A stretch of 15,364 nt of DNA from Spirochaetaceae bacterium (GTDB lineage Bacteria > Spirochaetota > Spirochaetia > Treponematales > Breznakiellaceae), in the NCBI GenBank assembly GCA_031258335.1, contig JAIRMY010000109.1, forward strand, positions 1 to 15,364. Reading direction: 5' to 3'. The position numbers and the translations under genes are program-made. The notes beneath the pieces were generated by a model. It saw only the letters and a program-made list of their open reading frames with translations. It was not told the origin of the DNA and did not search any database. Positions 4,732-12,773 of the stretch are shown in pieces (the stretch's first letter is position 1; each line of letters starts with the position of its first letter).

Positions 4732-5420
4732 ACACCAACGGGCTTTGCCGCACCGCTTGAGACGAAAAGGGAAAACTCGCCTTTTTGTTCGGGGCGGGCT
4801 TCTAAGACACGCAGGATTTCCGCGGCGGAACCGCGAAGGTATTCCTCGTGGATTTTGGTCATCTCTCGTCCCATACAGACATAGCGATTTCCGTCAAATT
4901 CGACCAAGTCCGCCAGAAGTTTCAGTATACGGAACGGCGATTCGTATAAAACAAAAGCCGCGCCGCCGTCCAGAAGTTCTTTTAGGCGGGAACGGCGGCG
5001 TCCGCTTTTTGGGGACAGGAAACCCTCAAAAACCACTGTTTTGTCAAATCCACCCGCCACGCTGACAAGACCGGAAAGGGCCGAAGCCCCCGGTATGGGG
5101 ATAACTTTGTGCCCCGAACTCGCGGCTAACCGTACCAGGACGGCACCGGGATCACTCAAAGCGGGCGTACCCGCATCGGTCAAATAGGCAATATCCAAAC
5201 CGTCATCCAGCTTCTTGACAAGCCTTTCCGCCGCCGCCCTTTCGTTGGCTGCCCTGCACGAAAGCAGTTTAACCTTTATTCCGAAATGAGTCAATAGCTT
5301 TAGGCTGCGCGCGGTATCTTCACAGGCCGCCAGCGAAACAGATTTAAGTATGTCAAGCGCCCGGAGGCTTATGTCTTTCAGGTTACCTATAGGGCTTGCG
5401 ACGATGTATAGAGTTGACAC
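4728..5420 (-). CDS. rsmI: 16S rRNA (cytidine(1402)-2'-O)-methyltransferase RsmI
   Basis: RsmI methylates the 2'-O of C1402 in 16S rRNA using SAM and belongs to the tetrapyrrole-methylase fold. Visible motifs are the opening TLYIVASPIGNLKDISLRAL, then CEDTARSLKLLTHFGI, the SAM-site LTDAGTPALSDPGAVLV, PIPGASAL, FEGFLSPKSGRRR, VLYESPFRI and GREMTKIHEEYLRG. I chose GTG 5420 (230 residues) since GGA lies 6 nt upstream and the family usually starts just before LYIV; the frame is open to TTG 5465 (245 residues), whose added residues are glycine-rich and come from a tandem-repeat area. The stop overlaps the ATG of the following 42-codon ORF. Confidence 0.93.
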   Translation of the reverse strand: MSTLYIVASPIGNLKDISLRALDILKSVSLAACEDTARSLKLLTHFGIKVKLLSCRAANERAAAERLVKKLDDGLDIAYLTDAGTPALSDPGAVLVRLAASSGHKVIPIPGASALSGLVSVAGGFDKTVVFEGFLSPKSGRRRSRLKELLDGGAAFVLYESPFRILKLLADLVEFDGNRYVCMGREMTKIHEEYLRGSAAEILRVLEARPEQKGEFSLFVSSGAAKPVGV

Positions 5421-5466
5421 AGTCTTTCCATACTCAAGGCTACCGCCCCCCAAAATAAAATTCAAC

Positions 5467-5493
5467 CCCGCCAGCCTCGCCAGCCCCGCCAGC
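5467..5493. repeat. 9-bp tandem repeat, three copies
   Basis: CCCGCCAGC, CTCGCCAGC, CCCGCCAGC in tandem, directly upstream of the longest possible rsmI reading frame. It lies in the 235-bp spacer between the 681-residue gene and rsmI, which otherwise contains no supported gene apart from a possible 24-codon ORF (MPAALFVVKA start) near 5570-5515. Confidence 0.65.
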
Positions 5494-5593
5494 GGGTTTA
5501 CAGGCGCTCCGCGCTAGCATACCCAAAGCAAACTTCGGCTTCTGCCTTCACTACGAAAAGAGCGGCAGGCATACGCGACTGATAGCCCGCTTC

Positions 5594-5624
5594 TCATTCA
5601 TCATTCATCATTCATCATTCATCA
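5594..5624. repeat. 7-bp tandem repeat, about 4.4 copies
   Basis: TCATTCA repeated four times plus TCA. On the minus strand each unit carries overlapping ATG and TGA codons. It lies about 30 bp downstream of the stop of the 681-residue gene. Such arrays often vary in copy number. Confidence 0.85.
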
Positions 5625-5654
5625 CTGCCGCCGCCCAGTCCCTCCCCGGCAGAC

Positions 5655-7700
5655 TCACCTGCCGCCTTGCGGCGGCTTGCCGGCGGATTTTCGCATTGCC
5701 CCCACAGATTCTTTAAAGAGGGCAAAGGCGCCGCTTTGCTTTTCAACCCAAAAAACCGGTTTAGGATTTTCGCCGCCTGTAGTGCGAAAGAGGGTCTCAA
5801 AGTCCGCTCTGTAGGCGATGCTGTTTTTGTCGTTCAAATATATGTCCAGCACCGCGGCTATCGCGAGCGTAAAGAATATTAGCGATGCGTTATTGCGTTG
5901 TTTCTTTACAAGCAGCATATCAAGCCGTTTTGACAGTGGATTTTCTATCTGAAAGTTATACGGTTCCCATGGATTCTCAATTTTCTCTATAGGCGCGGAG
6001 GCAGCCGCGCCGCCTGAAATGTTTGCCGCTTCTATGGCGGCTGCGCAGGCGGTTAAATCCCTACGCAGGCGGCGCGCCGTCGAGTAAAGGGGCAGCACAT
6101 CTTTTTTCGCAAAGGAAGGCGGCGTGGGGGGCGTATTCACATAGTTAGGCAAAAACCAATACCGGCGCATCCAATGTATATCCGAAGCGATATTCAGCGC
6201 ATAGGTGGAAGTCTTTTTCTCCGCCGCGTGTTCAAAATAATGCGCGTATTCATTGATGCGCAAAAGATATTTTTTTTCAAACGCTTCCGATATAGCCGTA
6301 TGCCAGTCGTCTCCAATGGAATTCAACGATTCAGCATCCGGCGTTTCTACAAATTTTATATACCGGAAGCCGTAGAGCAATTCCTCGATTATCTGCGCCA
6401 GTATCAGTGCCGGGTGCACCGGGTCCTCCGGCGCAAGCAGTTCGCCGTTCTTTTTGATTTCCAGCACGTCGGAAAAATACGGATAAAAATCGGGAAACGT
6501 CTCAAGTTTATTCCATGGGGACTGCGGAAACAGCGTTTCCAGTATGCCTATGCCGCGTTCAAACGCCTTAGTTTCCGCGGTGTCTAACATTTCTGTCGCG
6601 GTTTCTTTTTCCACGCTGTCAATATTAGACAGTGTACCCGCCGGAAGCGCGGCCTCCTCCGTGTTGTCGTCCGCCTGTTCTTCGTCAGGCGTGCTGATAC
6701 TCCACGGTCTTGAATCGGGCAGTATTTGGTCCGATTCCGTCAATCCCAAAAACAACAGGTAATTTTCTTCGTTATCCAGAAAAAAAAATTCATATTCCTG
6801 AAAGTATTCCGCTATGGTTTTCATCAAGAGCGGATACAACAGGCTGCGAAGCTTATAGCGGACATACTGCCATGAATTAACAGCTTCCGCTATCCTCGTC
6901 TGCTGTTTTTCAGTTTCTTTCGTGGGATTTTCCATAAAGAGAATTTCATACAAGACATTAAATGCCTTTCTTACGTCATTTTCGGCGTCCAGTTTATCCA
7001 AAATATACAGCGGCCTGTAAATTTCACGCAGTATTACTTCAAAATCTTTGACCAGGGCATTGCGCGGATGCGTCTGAAGTCTGCCTATTTCCGAGGATAT
7101 TACATCAAGTTTCCATTGGCGTATTGTATTTAAGATTTTGAACGCCGTCTGCGACGTCTTTTGCAGCTTATTGCCCAGTTCGGCATTGCTGCGCGGGAAT
7201 ATTAGCCGTGTTGACGTTACTAAACGTTCAAGCTGTCTGTAGTATTCGTTTAAATTTGCTCTAACAAACCATGGACTGACCTTATCCGGCGGCGGCTTGA
7301 AAAACGAAAGCCGCGACACAATAATCTGCATCATTGTTTTGATTCCAAACCGGCTGTTTCCGGCGAGTATATCCATTTTTACCCGTTCACCGTACGACAG
7401 AGTGGAGGAGCGCTGGAAGCGCCGCGCGGCGCCGGACTGAGGAGGCACGCCGTCAGCGGGGGGCGCGATTTCTACAGTATGCTTAGGCCTTGAAACCTCG
7501 TCTCCTGGCGGACCGTTTTTACGCAAGCTACCGTCAGACCGTCCGGACTCCGCGCCGGCATCGGATGAAGGACTTTTCTCTTCGCCTATTTCGCCGCCCA
7601 GAAGTTTTTGCATACGCTTTGCCTCTTTTTCGTCTATAGGCCCTAGTCTTTTTTTTACACTTTCAAGTTCACCTGGTTCATAGACAGCTTTTTTTGCCAT
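5655..7700 (-). CDS. Conserved-looking hypothetical protein, 681 residues, one C-terminal hydrophobic helix
   Basis: I do not recognise a family. ATG 7700 follows GAGG by 5 nt and starts 7 bp after the stop of the DUF2804 gene, so the two are co-transcribed and probably coupled. Residues 1-95 are charged and low-complexity, opening with MAKKAVYEPGELESVKKRLG. Residues 100-300 are predominantly helical, with many charged and aromatic residues (NEYYRQLERLV, ILREIYRPLYILDKL). Acidic linkers follow around 330-380. A single hydrophobic segment, SLIFFTLAIAAVLDIYL (about 606-622), lies near the C-terminus, so a peripheral or single-pass membrane protein is possible. There are no signal peptide, enzymatic motifs or internal repeats that I can see. 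It may be spirochaete-specific. Confidence 0.82.
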   Translation of the reverse strand: MAKKAVYEPGELESVKKRLGPIDEKEAKRMQKLLGGEIGEEKSPSSDAGAESGRSDGSLRKNGPPGDEVSRPKHTVEIAPPADGVPPQSGAARRFQRSSTLSYGERVKMDILAGNSRFGIKTMMQIIVSRLSFFKPPPDKVSPWFVRANLNEYYRQLERLVTSTRLIFPRSNAELGNKLQKTSQTAFKILNTIRQWKLDVISSEIGRLQTHPRNALVKDFEVILREIYRPLYILDKLDAENDVRKAFNVLYEILFMENPTKETEKQQTRIAEAVNSWQYVRYKLRSLLYPLLMKTIAEYFQEYEFFFLDNEENYLLFLGLTESDQILPDSRPWSISTPDEEQADDNTEEAALPAGTLSNIDSVEKETATEMLDTAETKAFERGIGILETLFPQSPWNKLETFPDFYPYFSDVLEIKKNGELLAPEDPVHPALILAQIIEELLYGFRYIKFVETPDAESLNSIGDDWHTAISEAFEKKYLLRINEYAHYFEHAAEKKTSTYALNIASDIHWMRRYWFLPNYVNTPPTPPSFAKKDVLPLYSTARRLRRDLTACAAAIEAANISGGAAASAPIEKIENPWEPYNFQIENPLSKRLDMLLVKKQRNNASLIFFTLAIAAVLDIYLNDKNSIAYRADFETLFRTTGGENPKPVFWVEKQSGAFALFKESVGAMRKSAGKPPQGGR

Positions 7701-7707
7701 ATCAGCC

Positions 7708-8751
7708 TCATAATCTGAAGTTAAAATACTCTATAGTACCCGGCACATTCCTGACAGGCAGTTTCTCCCCGTCCCGGGTTGTCAACATTCCGTTAAACAG
7801 TCCCGCCGGATTACTATGATCTATACCGATAAAAAATAAATCTGCCTGCTTGTATGCGCCGTCAATCAGCTTAAAGTTAAGGTCTATCAGGCCCTCTAAA
7901 TCCTGAACCGACCATTGCCCGCTTTCTCCCTCAGTTATACGGACCGGAGGGAGCGGCGTCAACGCTCCGTCAAGCCATAGCGCGTTTTCGTTGGTAACAT
8001 TGAGCTTCCTTGTGATATGCTCGCCCATGCTGAAACCAAGGCGCCTCCCCCTGTCGTCAAAACTAAAAGCGCGGCAGTTGATATACCGCGCACGGTACGG
8101 AATAAAACCCTTGCAATCCTGAAAGAGCCCGCTCGCCGATTCCCCGCGTAACGCCGTTTTCACGTCTCCCCAAACAATGCCGCCTTCGACCCCGGCGAAA
8201 TTCTTGAAAATATACATAGGACGGCTTTCCGCCATGAGCATATTCACCGTCATAGGCGTTGTTTTTTGAATGTTTGTATCAAATACCAGATGAGCGCCGA
8301 AGACCGGCCTTTCTATAGCGGAATCTATTGATACATCAAGCGTTACGCTACGCGAAGCGATGTTGTTGTGTACACAAAACGAAAAACCGCCGTCCACTTG
8401 TTCAATAACGCTGTCATTCAGGCTTTTCGGCATCTTCCATGCCGAAAATGGAAACATCTTGAAGATATGCAATTTTTTTTCACCGCGTCTGTCCAAAAAA
8501 ATAATTTCCACAAAAGAAAAAAATTTTAAATTAGCGATAAACACTTCCATTCTTATATCGTCATTCCGTACCGTGAATGTCTGCCATTCTTTCAATCGGT
8601 AATCCAAAATCCACGCGGGGAACGGAATACGGTAGGGTTTGTCAATGACGGACATATCTACTTTTTCAAAAGGTGTTGTCCATGTCCCCTGTATAGGCTT
8701 TCCGTTTTCAACCGGTTCTTCACGCTGCGGAAGCAACTGTCTCGTGTACAT
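7708..8751 (-). CDS. DUF2804-family protein
   Basis: The 347-residue product resembles DUF2804: an opening with ENGKPIQGTW, the block PAWILDYRLKEWQTFTVRND, repeated beta-rich segments, WGDVKTALRG, and a late half with RRLGFSMGEH and SGQWSVQDLEG. The family is thought to adopt a lipocalin-like or AttH/CrtC-like beta fold; no activity is established to my knowledge. There is no signal peptide, so it is probably cytoplasmic. The frame is open to TTG 8841, but I chose ATG 8751 because a TATACT -10 box ends 7 nt before it and family members start near here. It is the first gene of the long minus-strand run and lies 7 bp before the 681-residue gene. Confidence 0.75.
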   Translation of the reverse strand: MYTRQLLPQREEPVENGKPIQGTWTTPFEKVDMSVIDKPYRIPFPAWILDYRLKEWQTFTVRNDDIRMEVFIANLKFFSFVEIIFLDRRGEKKLHIFKMFPFSAWKMPKSLNDSVIEQVDGGFSFCVHNNIASRSVTLDVSIDSAIERPVFGAHLVFDTNIQKTTPMTVNMLMAESRPMYIFKNFAGVEGGIVWGDVKTALRGESASGLFQDCKGFIPYRARYINCRAFSFDDRGRRLGFSMGEHITRKLNVTNENALWLDGALTPLPPVRITEGESGQWSVQDLEGLIDLNFKLIDGAYKQADLFFIGIDHSNPAGLFNGMLTTRDGEKLPVRNVPGTIEYFNFRL

Positions 8752-8758
8752 TATCCAA

Positions 8759-8787
8759 AGTATATGGGAATCCTGACGCCGCCGCAA
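8759..8787 (-). promoter_or_regulatory. Predicted promoter of the DUF2804 gene, near-leaderless
   Basis: TTGCGG (8787-8782), 17-bp spacer, TATACT (8764-8759). The -10 ends 7 nt before ATG 8751, predicting a leader of about one nucleotide. The -35 is weak (three of six consensus bases), the -10 is good (five of six). Confidence 0.42.
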
Positions 8788-8839
8788 TACGGCATATTTT
8801 GTAACCGGAAAGGTGACTGACACCTCCGGAGCTAGACGC

Positions 8840-9056
8840 AATGCGCTCTTATTGAACGATTAGTTTACATATGTTCCAATGAATCTATCAAATAAACGAG
8901 GGGAAAATATTGATAGAAAACCAAATTCAACGAATGATGCCTTTATTCGGACATCTGGTTTAATACCCCGCCGTCGGGCGGCTCAAGAAATGTATCGCTT
9001 TCATTATTTGGTATTAAACTGGAGTCAAATTATCCTGACACAGGGCAAGCGGTGTA
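8840..9056. other. Intergenic stretch with inverted repeats, no supported gene
   Basis: About 215 bp between the DUF2804 gene and the decayed surface-protein gene. It holds TCTATCAA/TTGATAGA (near 8884-8920) and the dispersed hairpin repeat described separately. A 61-codon frame on the plus strand (8879-9064) is open, but has no ribosome binding site and an unconvincing composition. Confidence 0.45.
8957..9019 (-). repeat. Dispersed hairpin repeat, copy 2, with outer inverted repeat
   Basis: GGTTTAATACCCCGCCG (8957-8973) is the exact inverse of 2521-2537. An inner hairpin CCGCC-GTCG-GGCGG follows (to 8981), and GTTTAATACC (8958-8967) pairs perfectly with GGTATTAAAC (9010-9019). So this copy forms a two-level structure, which copy 1 does not. 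It may be a small non-autonomous mobile element. Confidence 0.5.
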
Positions 9057-10018
9057 TCATGTGAGCCGGGATTCAACGGCGATAGAACCGGCAGTCGGCT
9101 CTACGCTAGTATAGACATACCCCTGCGCGGTTTTCTCTCTACCATAAAGAGTAATGACATCGTCCTTGCCGCTAACCGGCACCGGGAACTGAGCAAACTG
9201 CTGGAAAACGGCAGCGCTGCCGCCCTGCAAAACAATTGCGACATTGCTAGCTGTACCGGTGTTGTCTATGTTTAAGGTTCCGACATTTGCCGAAGTATTG
9301 CCGCCATTGAACAGTTTGACGGTAACGGCGTTAATGTTAATATCTTTCTTAGTACGGTAGTTGCCTCTGTGAATGAACCGCCTTTCGGCAGGGTAAGCGC
9401 ACCGCCAACTGTTGTTACACCGGCAAAATCCACATCTTGATTAAACCTTGCGTTCCCGTTGAAGGTTACAGGTCCGCCAAAACCTCCTTTGCCATCACCA
9501 TTGTAAACTTGAGCGCTATCAAAGTTTACCGACCGGTTGAATACCGTCTTACTGCCGCCCCAGCCAAACGTTTCTGCGCTAGCCGGGCCAAACTCTACGG
9601 TATTGTTAAAAATAACATCGCTGAACGTAACTGAACCGCCGGTAAAAGTAAAACTGCCATTAAATTCCGCGGGAAATTTAAACAAATACCCATCATCCGA
9701 GTTTGTCCAATCCTGATCGTAGATTGATGTTACTGTCGTGTCTCCCCCACTTGACGCTACCTATAATTTATTACCAGTGAAAGGAGAGATGTTAAGATCA
9801 ACACCTGACTTTCCCGGTCCACTATTGACGATTACCCGTGGGTTCTCTCCCGTTAATTTAATACTTCCATTGGCGCCAAAACTTATATCGCTGTTTTCGC
9901 CTTTGAATTCAATCATGGGAGCCGACATAGTACCGGAAAGACTTATGCCGGTTACGGTAATCTTCCCGTTTGCTGTAACATCACCTTTCAAGTATTTCTG
10001 AGTTTTTTTGTGGCGCAA
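9057..10018 (-). pseudogene. Decayed repetitive beta-rich surface protein gene
   Basis: On the minus strand three pieces join into one product of about 320 residues. Piece one (from about 10018) reads GDVTANGKITVTGISLSG and ends GNKL at an in-frame TAG (9763-9761). The same frame continues VASSGGDTTVTSIYDQDW through a series of F.G.VTF-type beta repeats. Near 9345-9355 a -1 shift moves to a third piece starting TKKDININAVTVKLFNGG and ending VESRLT with TGA 9059-9057. The Gly/Asn/Thr-rich repeats recall beta-helical surface adhesins. There is no signal peptide, start codon with ribosome binding site, or outer-membrane anchor. The gene is truncated at its 5' end beside hisS and carries one nonsense and one frameshift lesion. 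Confidence 0.7.
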
Positions 10019-10035
10019 ACCGCCCGTGCGCAGGC

Positions 10036-10065
10036 TTGGCAGGGAGTTGAGGTTTAGACTATAGT
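10036..10065 (+). promoter_or_regulatory. Predicted promoter of hisS, leaderless
   Basis: TTGGCA (10036-10041), 18-bp spacer, TATAGT (10060-10065). Six nucleotides separate the -10 from ATG 10072, so the predicted first transcribed base is the A of the start codon. No Shine-Dalgarno lies at usable distance. Confidence 0.5.
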
Positions 10066-10071
10066 AAAACG

Positions 10072-11394
10072 ATGGCTTCTTTGATAGAACCGCGTGTGTT
10101 AAAGGGCTTCAGGGACTCTCTGCCCGCCGCCGAGATAAAGCGGCGCGGACTTGCCGGGCGTGTCGAAACGGTTTTCCAGAGTTTCGGCTTCGTCCCAATA
10201 GACACGCCGGCGCTTGAGTACGCGGAAATACTGCTCGGCAAAGGTGGGGGCGAGACGGAAAAGCAGGTTTACCGCTTCAATGACAACGGGGGGCGGGATG
10301 TCGCGCTCCGCTTCGACCTCACCGTTCCTTTCGCCCGTTTTGTCGCGGAACACCGCGCCGAACTCCCGTTCCCGTTCAAGCGTTACCATATAGCCAAGGT
10401 ATGGCGCGGCGAGAATACACAGCGGGGGCGTTACAGGGAATTTACCCAGTGCGATTTTGACTGTATAGGGAGCGGCAACGCGGCGGCGGACTTTGAAATT
10501 CTATTGATGATGAAAGAAGCCCTAGCCGCCGCGGGAACCCCCGCCTTTACCATACGCCTGAACCATAGGGGGCTCTTTAACCGCTTCTTACAGAGGATAG
10601 ACTCTGCTGGTAAATCCGCCGAGATTCTCCGCGCCGTGGATAAACTTCCCAAAATAGGCAGAGATCAGGTGTTAAACCTGCTCTCCGCCGCGCTTGATGA
10701 AAAACGGGCGGAACTCATAGTGAAATACGTTGAAACAACGGGAAACTGGGACGAAACCCTGAACGCGATGACAGAAGCGGCAGGCGGGGACAACCCCGAC
10801 TCCGCACGGCTCCGTACCCTGCGCGGCTTCATGCTGGATACCGGCATAGCCGGCGCCTTTGTCATAGACCCCGCCATAACACGGGGGCTGGATTACTATA
10901 CCGGAATAGTCTTTGAAACCCTGCTGGACGGTATGCCTTCTATAGGCTCGGTTTGCTCAGGCGGGCGCTACGATAATCTATGCGGCCTGTACTCCAAGGA
11001 GCCGCTGGGCGGCGTGGGCTCATCCATAGGGCTAGACCGACTCCTAGCCGCCATTGAATCGGGGGAAAAGGCAGGACGGGAAACTTATGCGGAACTTGCC
11101 GTAATATGCCTCCGCGAGGAGCAGGGCGGCGTATACCAGAGCATAGCGCAAAAGTTCCGCGTTTCGGGAATCCCCGCTGAAGTGTTTGTCGAAGCAAAAA
11201 AACAGGGGACACAGTTCGCCGAAGCGGAGCGGAAGGGCATACGCTGGGCGCTGATTCCGCCGGAAGCCGGAGCGGACACCGGACTCGTAACACTGCGCGA
11301 CCTGCAAACACGAAAAAACAGCGCCCCCCTCACCGTGAGCGCCGCGATAGCCTTCTTGAAACAGAATGAAAAAGGAACAAGAGCATCAGATTGA
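10072..11394 (+). CDS. hisS: Histidine--tRNA ligase
   Basis: Class II aminoacyl-tRNA synthetase that charges tRNA-His. The product has 440 residues, within the usual 420-450. Motif 1 region has KGFRDSLPA (11-19); LRFDLTVP (79-86); motif 2 is KRYHIAKVWRGENTQRGRYR (103-122) followed by EFTQCDFD; the histidine-specific RGLDYYTG is at 271-278; SGGRYDNL (296-303) and motif 3 GGVGSSIGLDRL (313-324) complete the core. The C-terminal anticodon-binding domain follows from about 340. ATG 10072 is supported by the alignment of motif 1 and by the promoter ending 6 nt before it. It is followed by clc with overlapping or 7-bp spacing, suggesting one transcript. Confidence 0.97.
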   Translation: MASLIEPRVLKGFRDSLPAAEIKRRGLAGRVETVFQSFGFVPIDTPALEYAEILLGKGGGETEKQVYRFNDNGGRDVALRFDLTVPFARFVAEHRAELPFPFKRYHIAKVWRGENTQRGRYREFTQCDFDCIGSGNAAADFEILLMMKEALAAAGTPAFTIRLNHRGLFNRFLQRIDSAGKSAEILRAVDKLPKIGRDQVLNLLSAALDEKRAELIVKYVETTGNWDETLNAMTEAAGGDNPDSARLRTLRGFMLDTGIAGAFVIDPAITRGLDYYTGIVFETLLDGMPSIGSVCSGGRYDNLCGLYSKEPLGGVGSSIGLDRLLAAIESGEKAGRETYAELAVICLREEQGGVYQSIAQKFRVSGIPAEVFVEAKKQGTQFAEAERKGIRWALIPPEAGADTGLVTLRDLQTRKNSAPLTVSAAIAFLKQNEKGTRASD

Positions 11395-11401
11395 AGGCAT
11401 A

Positions 11402-12718
11402 ATGCGCGAATGGTACGGTTCGCGCCTCGCCGTGATAATCGAAAGCATAGTCATAGGATGTTCGACAGGCTTTGTAATCGTCCTCTTTAGACTCGCGCTG
11501 GGCAAAACGGACAAGTTACGACTGGAAATATACAAGGCGCTCCCCGCCATGCCTGTAAAGTACACGGTGTTTCTTACGCTAACCCTTGCCGCCGCCGGCC
11601 TCTTGCTGGGGCTTGCCAATGTCGTCCGCCCCATGGTATCGGGCGGCGGCGTTTCGCAGATAAAAGGGGTAATGCAGGGACTCCTTCGAGAAGACTGGAA
11701 AGTTGAGTTGCCTCTCAAATGGGCGGCGAGTTTCCTCGCGATTTCCACGGGGCTTTCATTCGGCTGGGAGGGGCCTTCCGTGATGCTCGCCGCCTACACC
11801 GGACTCGCGGTTCTGCAAATATTTAAGCGCCCCGATACGGAGAGGAATACACTGCTCGCCTCGTCATCCGCGGCGGGACTGTCCGCGGCGTTCAACGCGC
11901 CGCTTGCCGGAGTCCTCTTCATGCTGGAAGAGATGAGGGTTGCCATCACGCCGCTGTCCATAGCCTGCGCGATGGGCGCTTCGATGGCAGGCGACGTTGT
12001 GGCAGGGCATTTCTTCGGACTCCAGCCTGTGTACCACTTCCGTTCAATCACGGTGATGCCCGTGCGCTTCTTCCTGTGGATACTACTGCTCGGCGTTACT
12101 TGCGCGTTTCTCGGCGATCTGTTCAAACGCGCCCTGTACGCCTCCCAGGATTTTTTCAAGGTTCTCCGCATACCGGTTCTCTTCCGCCCTGTAATCCCCG
12201 TGCTCATCTCTATCCCGTTGAGTTTTTACCTGTACGATGTAACCGGCAGCGGACATCCGCTGATAGATTCGCTTTCAACCACAAACCGCCCGGTAAATAT
12301 GCTGCTGTTGATACTGTTCGTGAACCTCTTGTACTCGTCTTTTTGCGCCGGTTCAGGCGCATCGGGCGGAATATTCCTGCCCATCATCACCTGCGGCGCT
12401 CTTGCGGGCGACGCTTTTGGCAAGGCGCTCACTGAATTCGGGCTTGTCGGCGCTGAGTACCAGCTTAACTTCATGATACTCGGCATGGCGGCGATGTTTT
12501 CCGCCGTGATCAAGGCGCCGGTTACAGGTATAGTGCTGGTACTCGAAATGACGGCAAATTACAACCACCTGGCAAGCCTCGTGCTGGTCTCACTCTGCGC
12601 TTTTGTTACCGCTGAACTCATATCGTCCCGCCCCGTTTACGATGTCCTTTTGACCCGAATCCTGAGCGACGGCGTATCCCCGCGCATACACCAAGCCGAC
12701 AACAAAAAAGGAGGCTAG
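11402..12718 (+). CDS. CLC-family chloride channel or H+/Cl- antiporter
   Basis: A 438-residue polytopic membrane protein with the CLC fold. Numbering from the upstream ATG at 11366, the anion-pathway motifs are SGGGVSQ (92-98, in place of GSGIP), GWEGPSV (133-139, in place of GREGP) with the gating Glu kept, and GIFLP (335-339, in place of GIFAP). FMLEEM (185-190) keeps the position of the internal proton Glu of CLC-ec1, which favours an antiporter over a channel. No CBS domains follow. ATG 11402 has GAAGG 4 nt upstream and lies 7 bp after the hisS stop; ATG 11366 is in frame and would overlap hisS by 29 bp without a ribosome binding site. The substrate may not be chloride in vivo. Confidence 0.9.
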   Translation: MREWYGSRLAVIIESIVIGCSTGFVIVLFRLALGKTDKLRLEIYKALPAMPVKYTVFLTLTLAAAGLLLGLANVVRPMVSGGGVSQIKGVMQGLLREDWKVELPLKWAASFLAISTGLSFGWEGPSVMLAAYTGLAVLQIFKRPDTERNTLLASSSAAGLSAAFNAPLAGVLFMLEEMRVAITPLSIACAMGASMAGDVVAGHFFGLQPVYHFRSITVMPVRFFLWILLLGVTCAFLGDLFKRALYASQDFFKVLRIPVLFRPVIPVLISIPLSFYLYDVTGSGHPLIDSLSTTNRPVNMLLLILFVNLLYSSFCAGSGASGGIFLPIITCGALAGDAFGKALTEFGLVGAEYQLNFMILGMAAMFSAVIKAPVTGIVLVLEMTANYNHLASLVLVSLCAFVTAELISSRPVYDVLLTRILSDGVSPRIHQADNKKGG

Positions 12719-12773
12719 TACCTTGTAACATCCATAATTAATGATATTGGCAATTACAAAGGGTACAAAGAAT
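12719..12773. other. Convergent intergenic region between clc and trpG
   Basis: Only 55 bp separate two stops facing each other. TACCTTGTAA (12719-12728) can pair imperfectly with TTACAAAGGGTA (about 12755-12766), leaving a loop of about 26 nt. No GC-rich stem with T-run is present, so no canonical terminator is seen for either transcript. Confidence 0.4.

Noticed and set aside
5594..5624. CRISPR-like or attachment repeat
   Set aside because: Units are 7 bp, directly adjacent and without spacers, so this is a simple tandem repeat.
8879..9064. 61-codon plus-strand ORF
   Set aside because: No ribosome binding site; the frame runs through the dispersed hairpin repeat, and the protein has no recognisable character.
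9340..9360. Programmed -1 frameshift in the surface-protein gene
   Set aside because: No canonical X XXY YYZ slippery heptamer in the zero frame and no clear downstream stem; together with the in-frame TAG a pseudogene is simpler.
10059..11333. Several minus-strand ORFs of 60-123 codons under hisS
   Set aside because: They are antisense shadows of a well-conserved coding sequence with strong codon bias.
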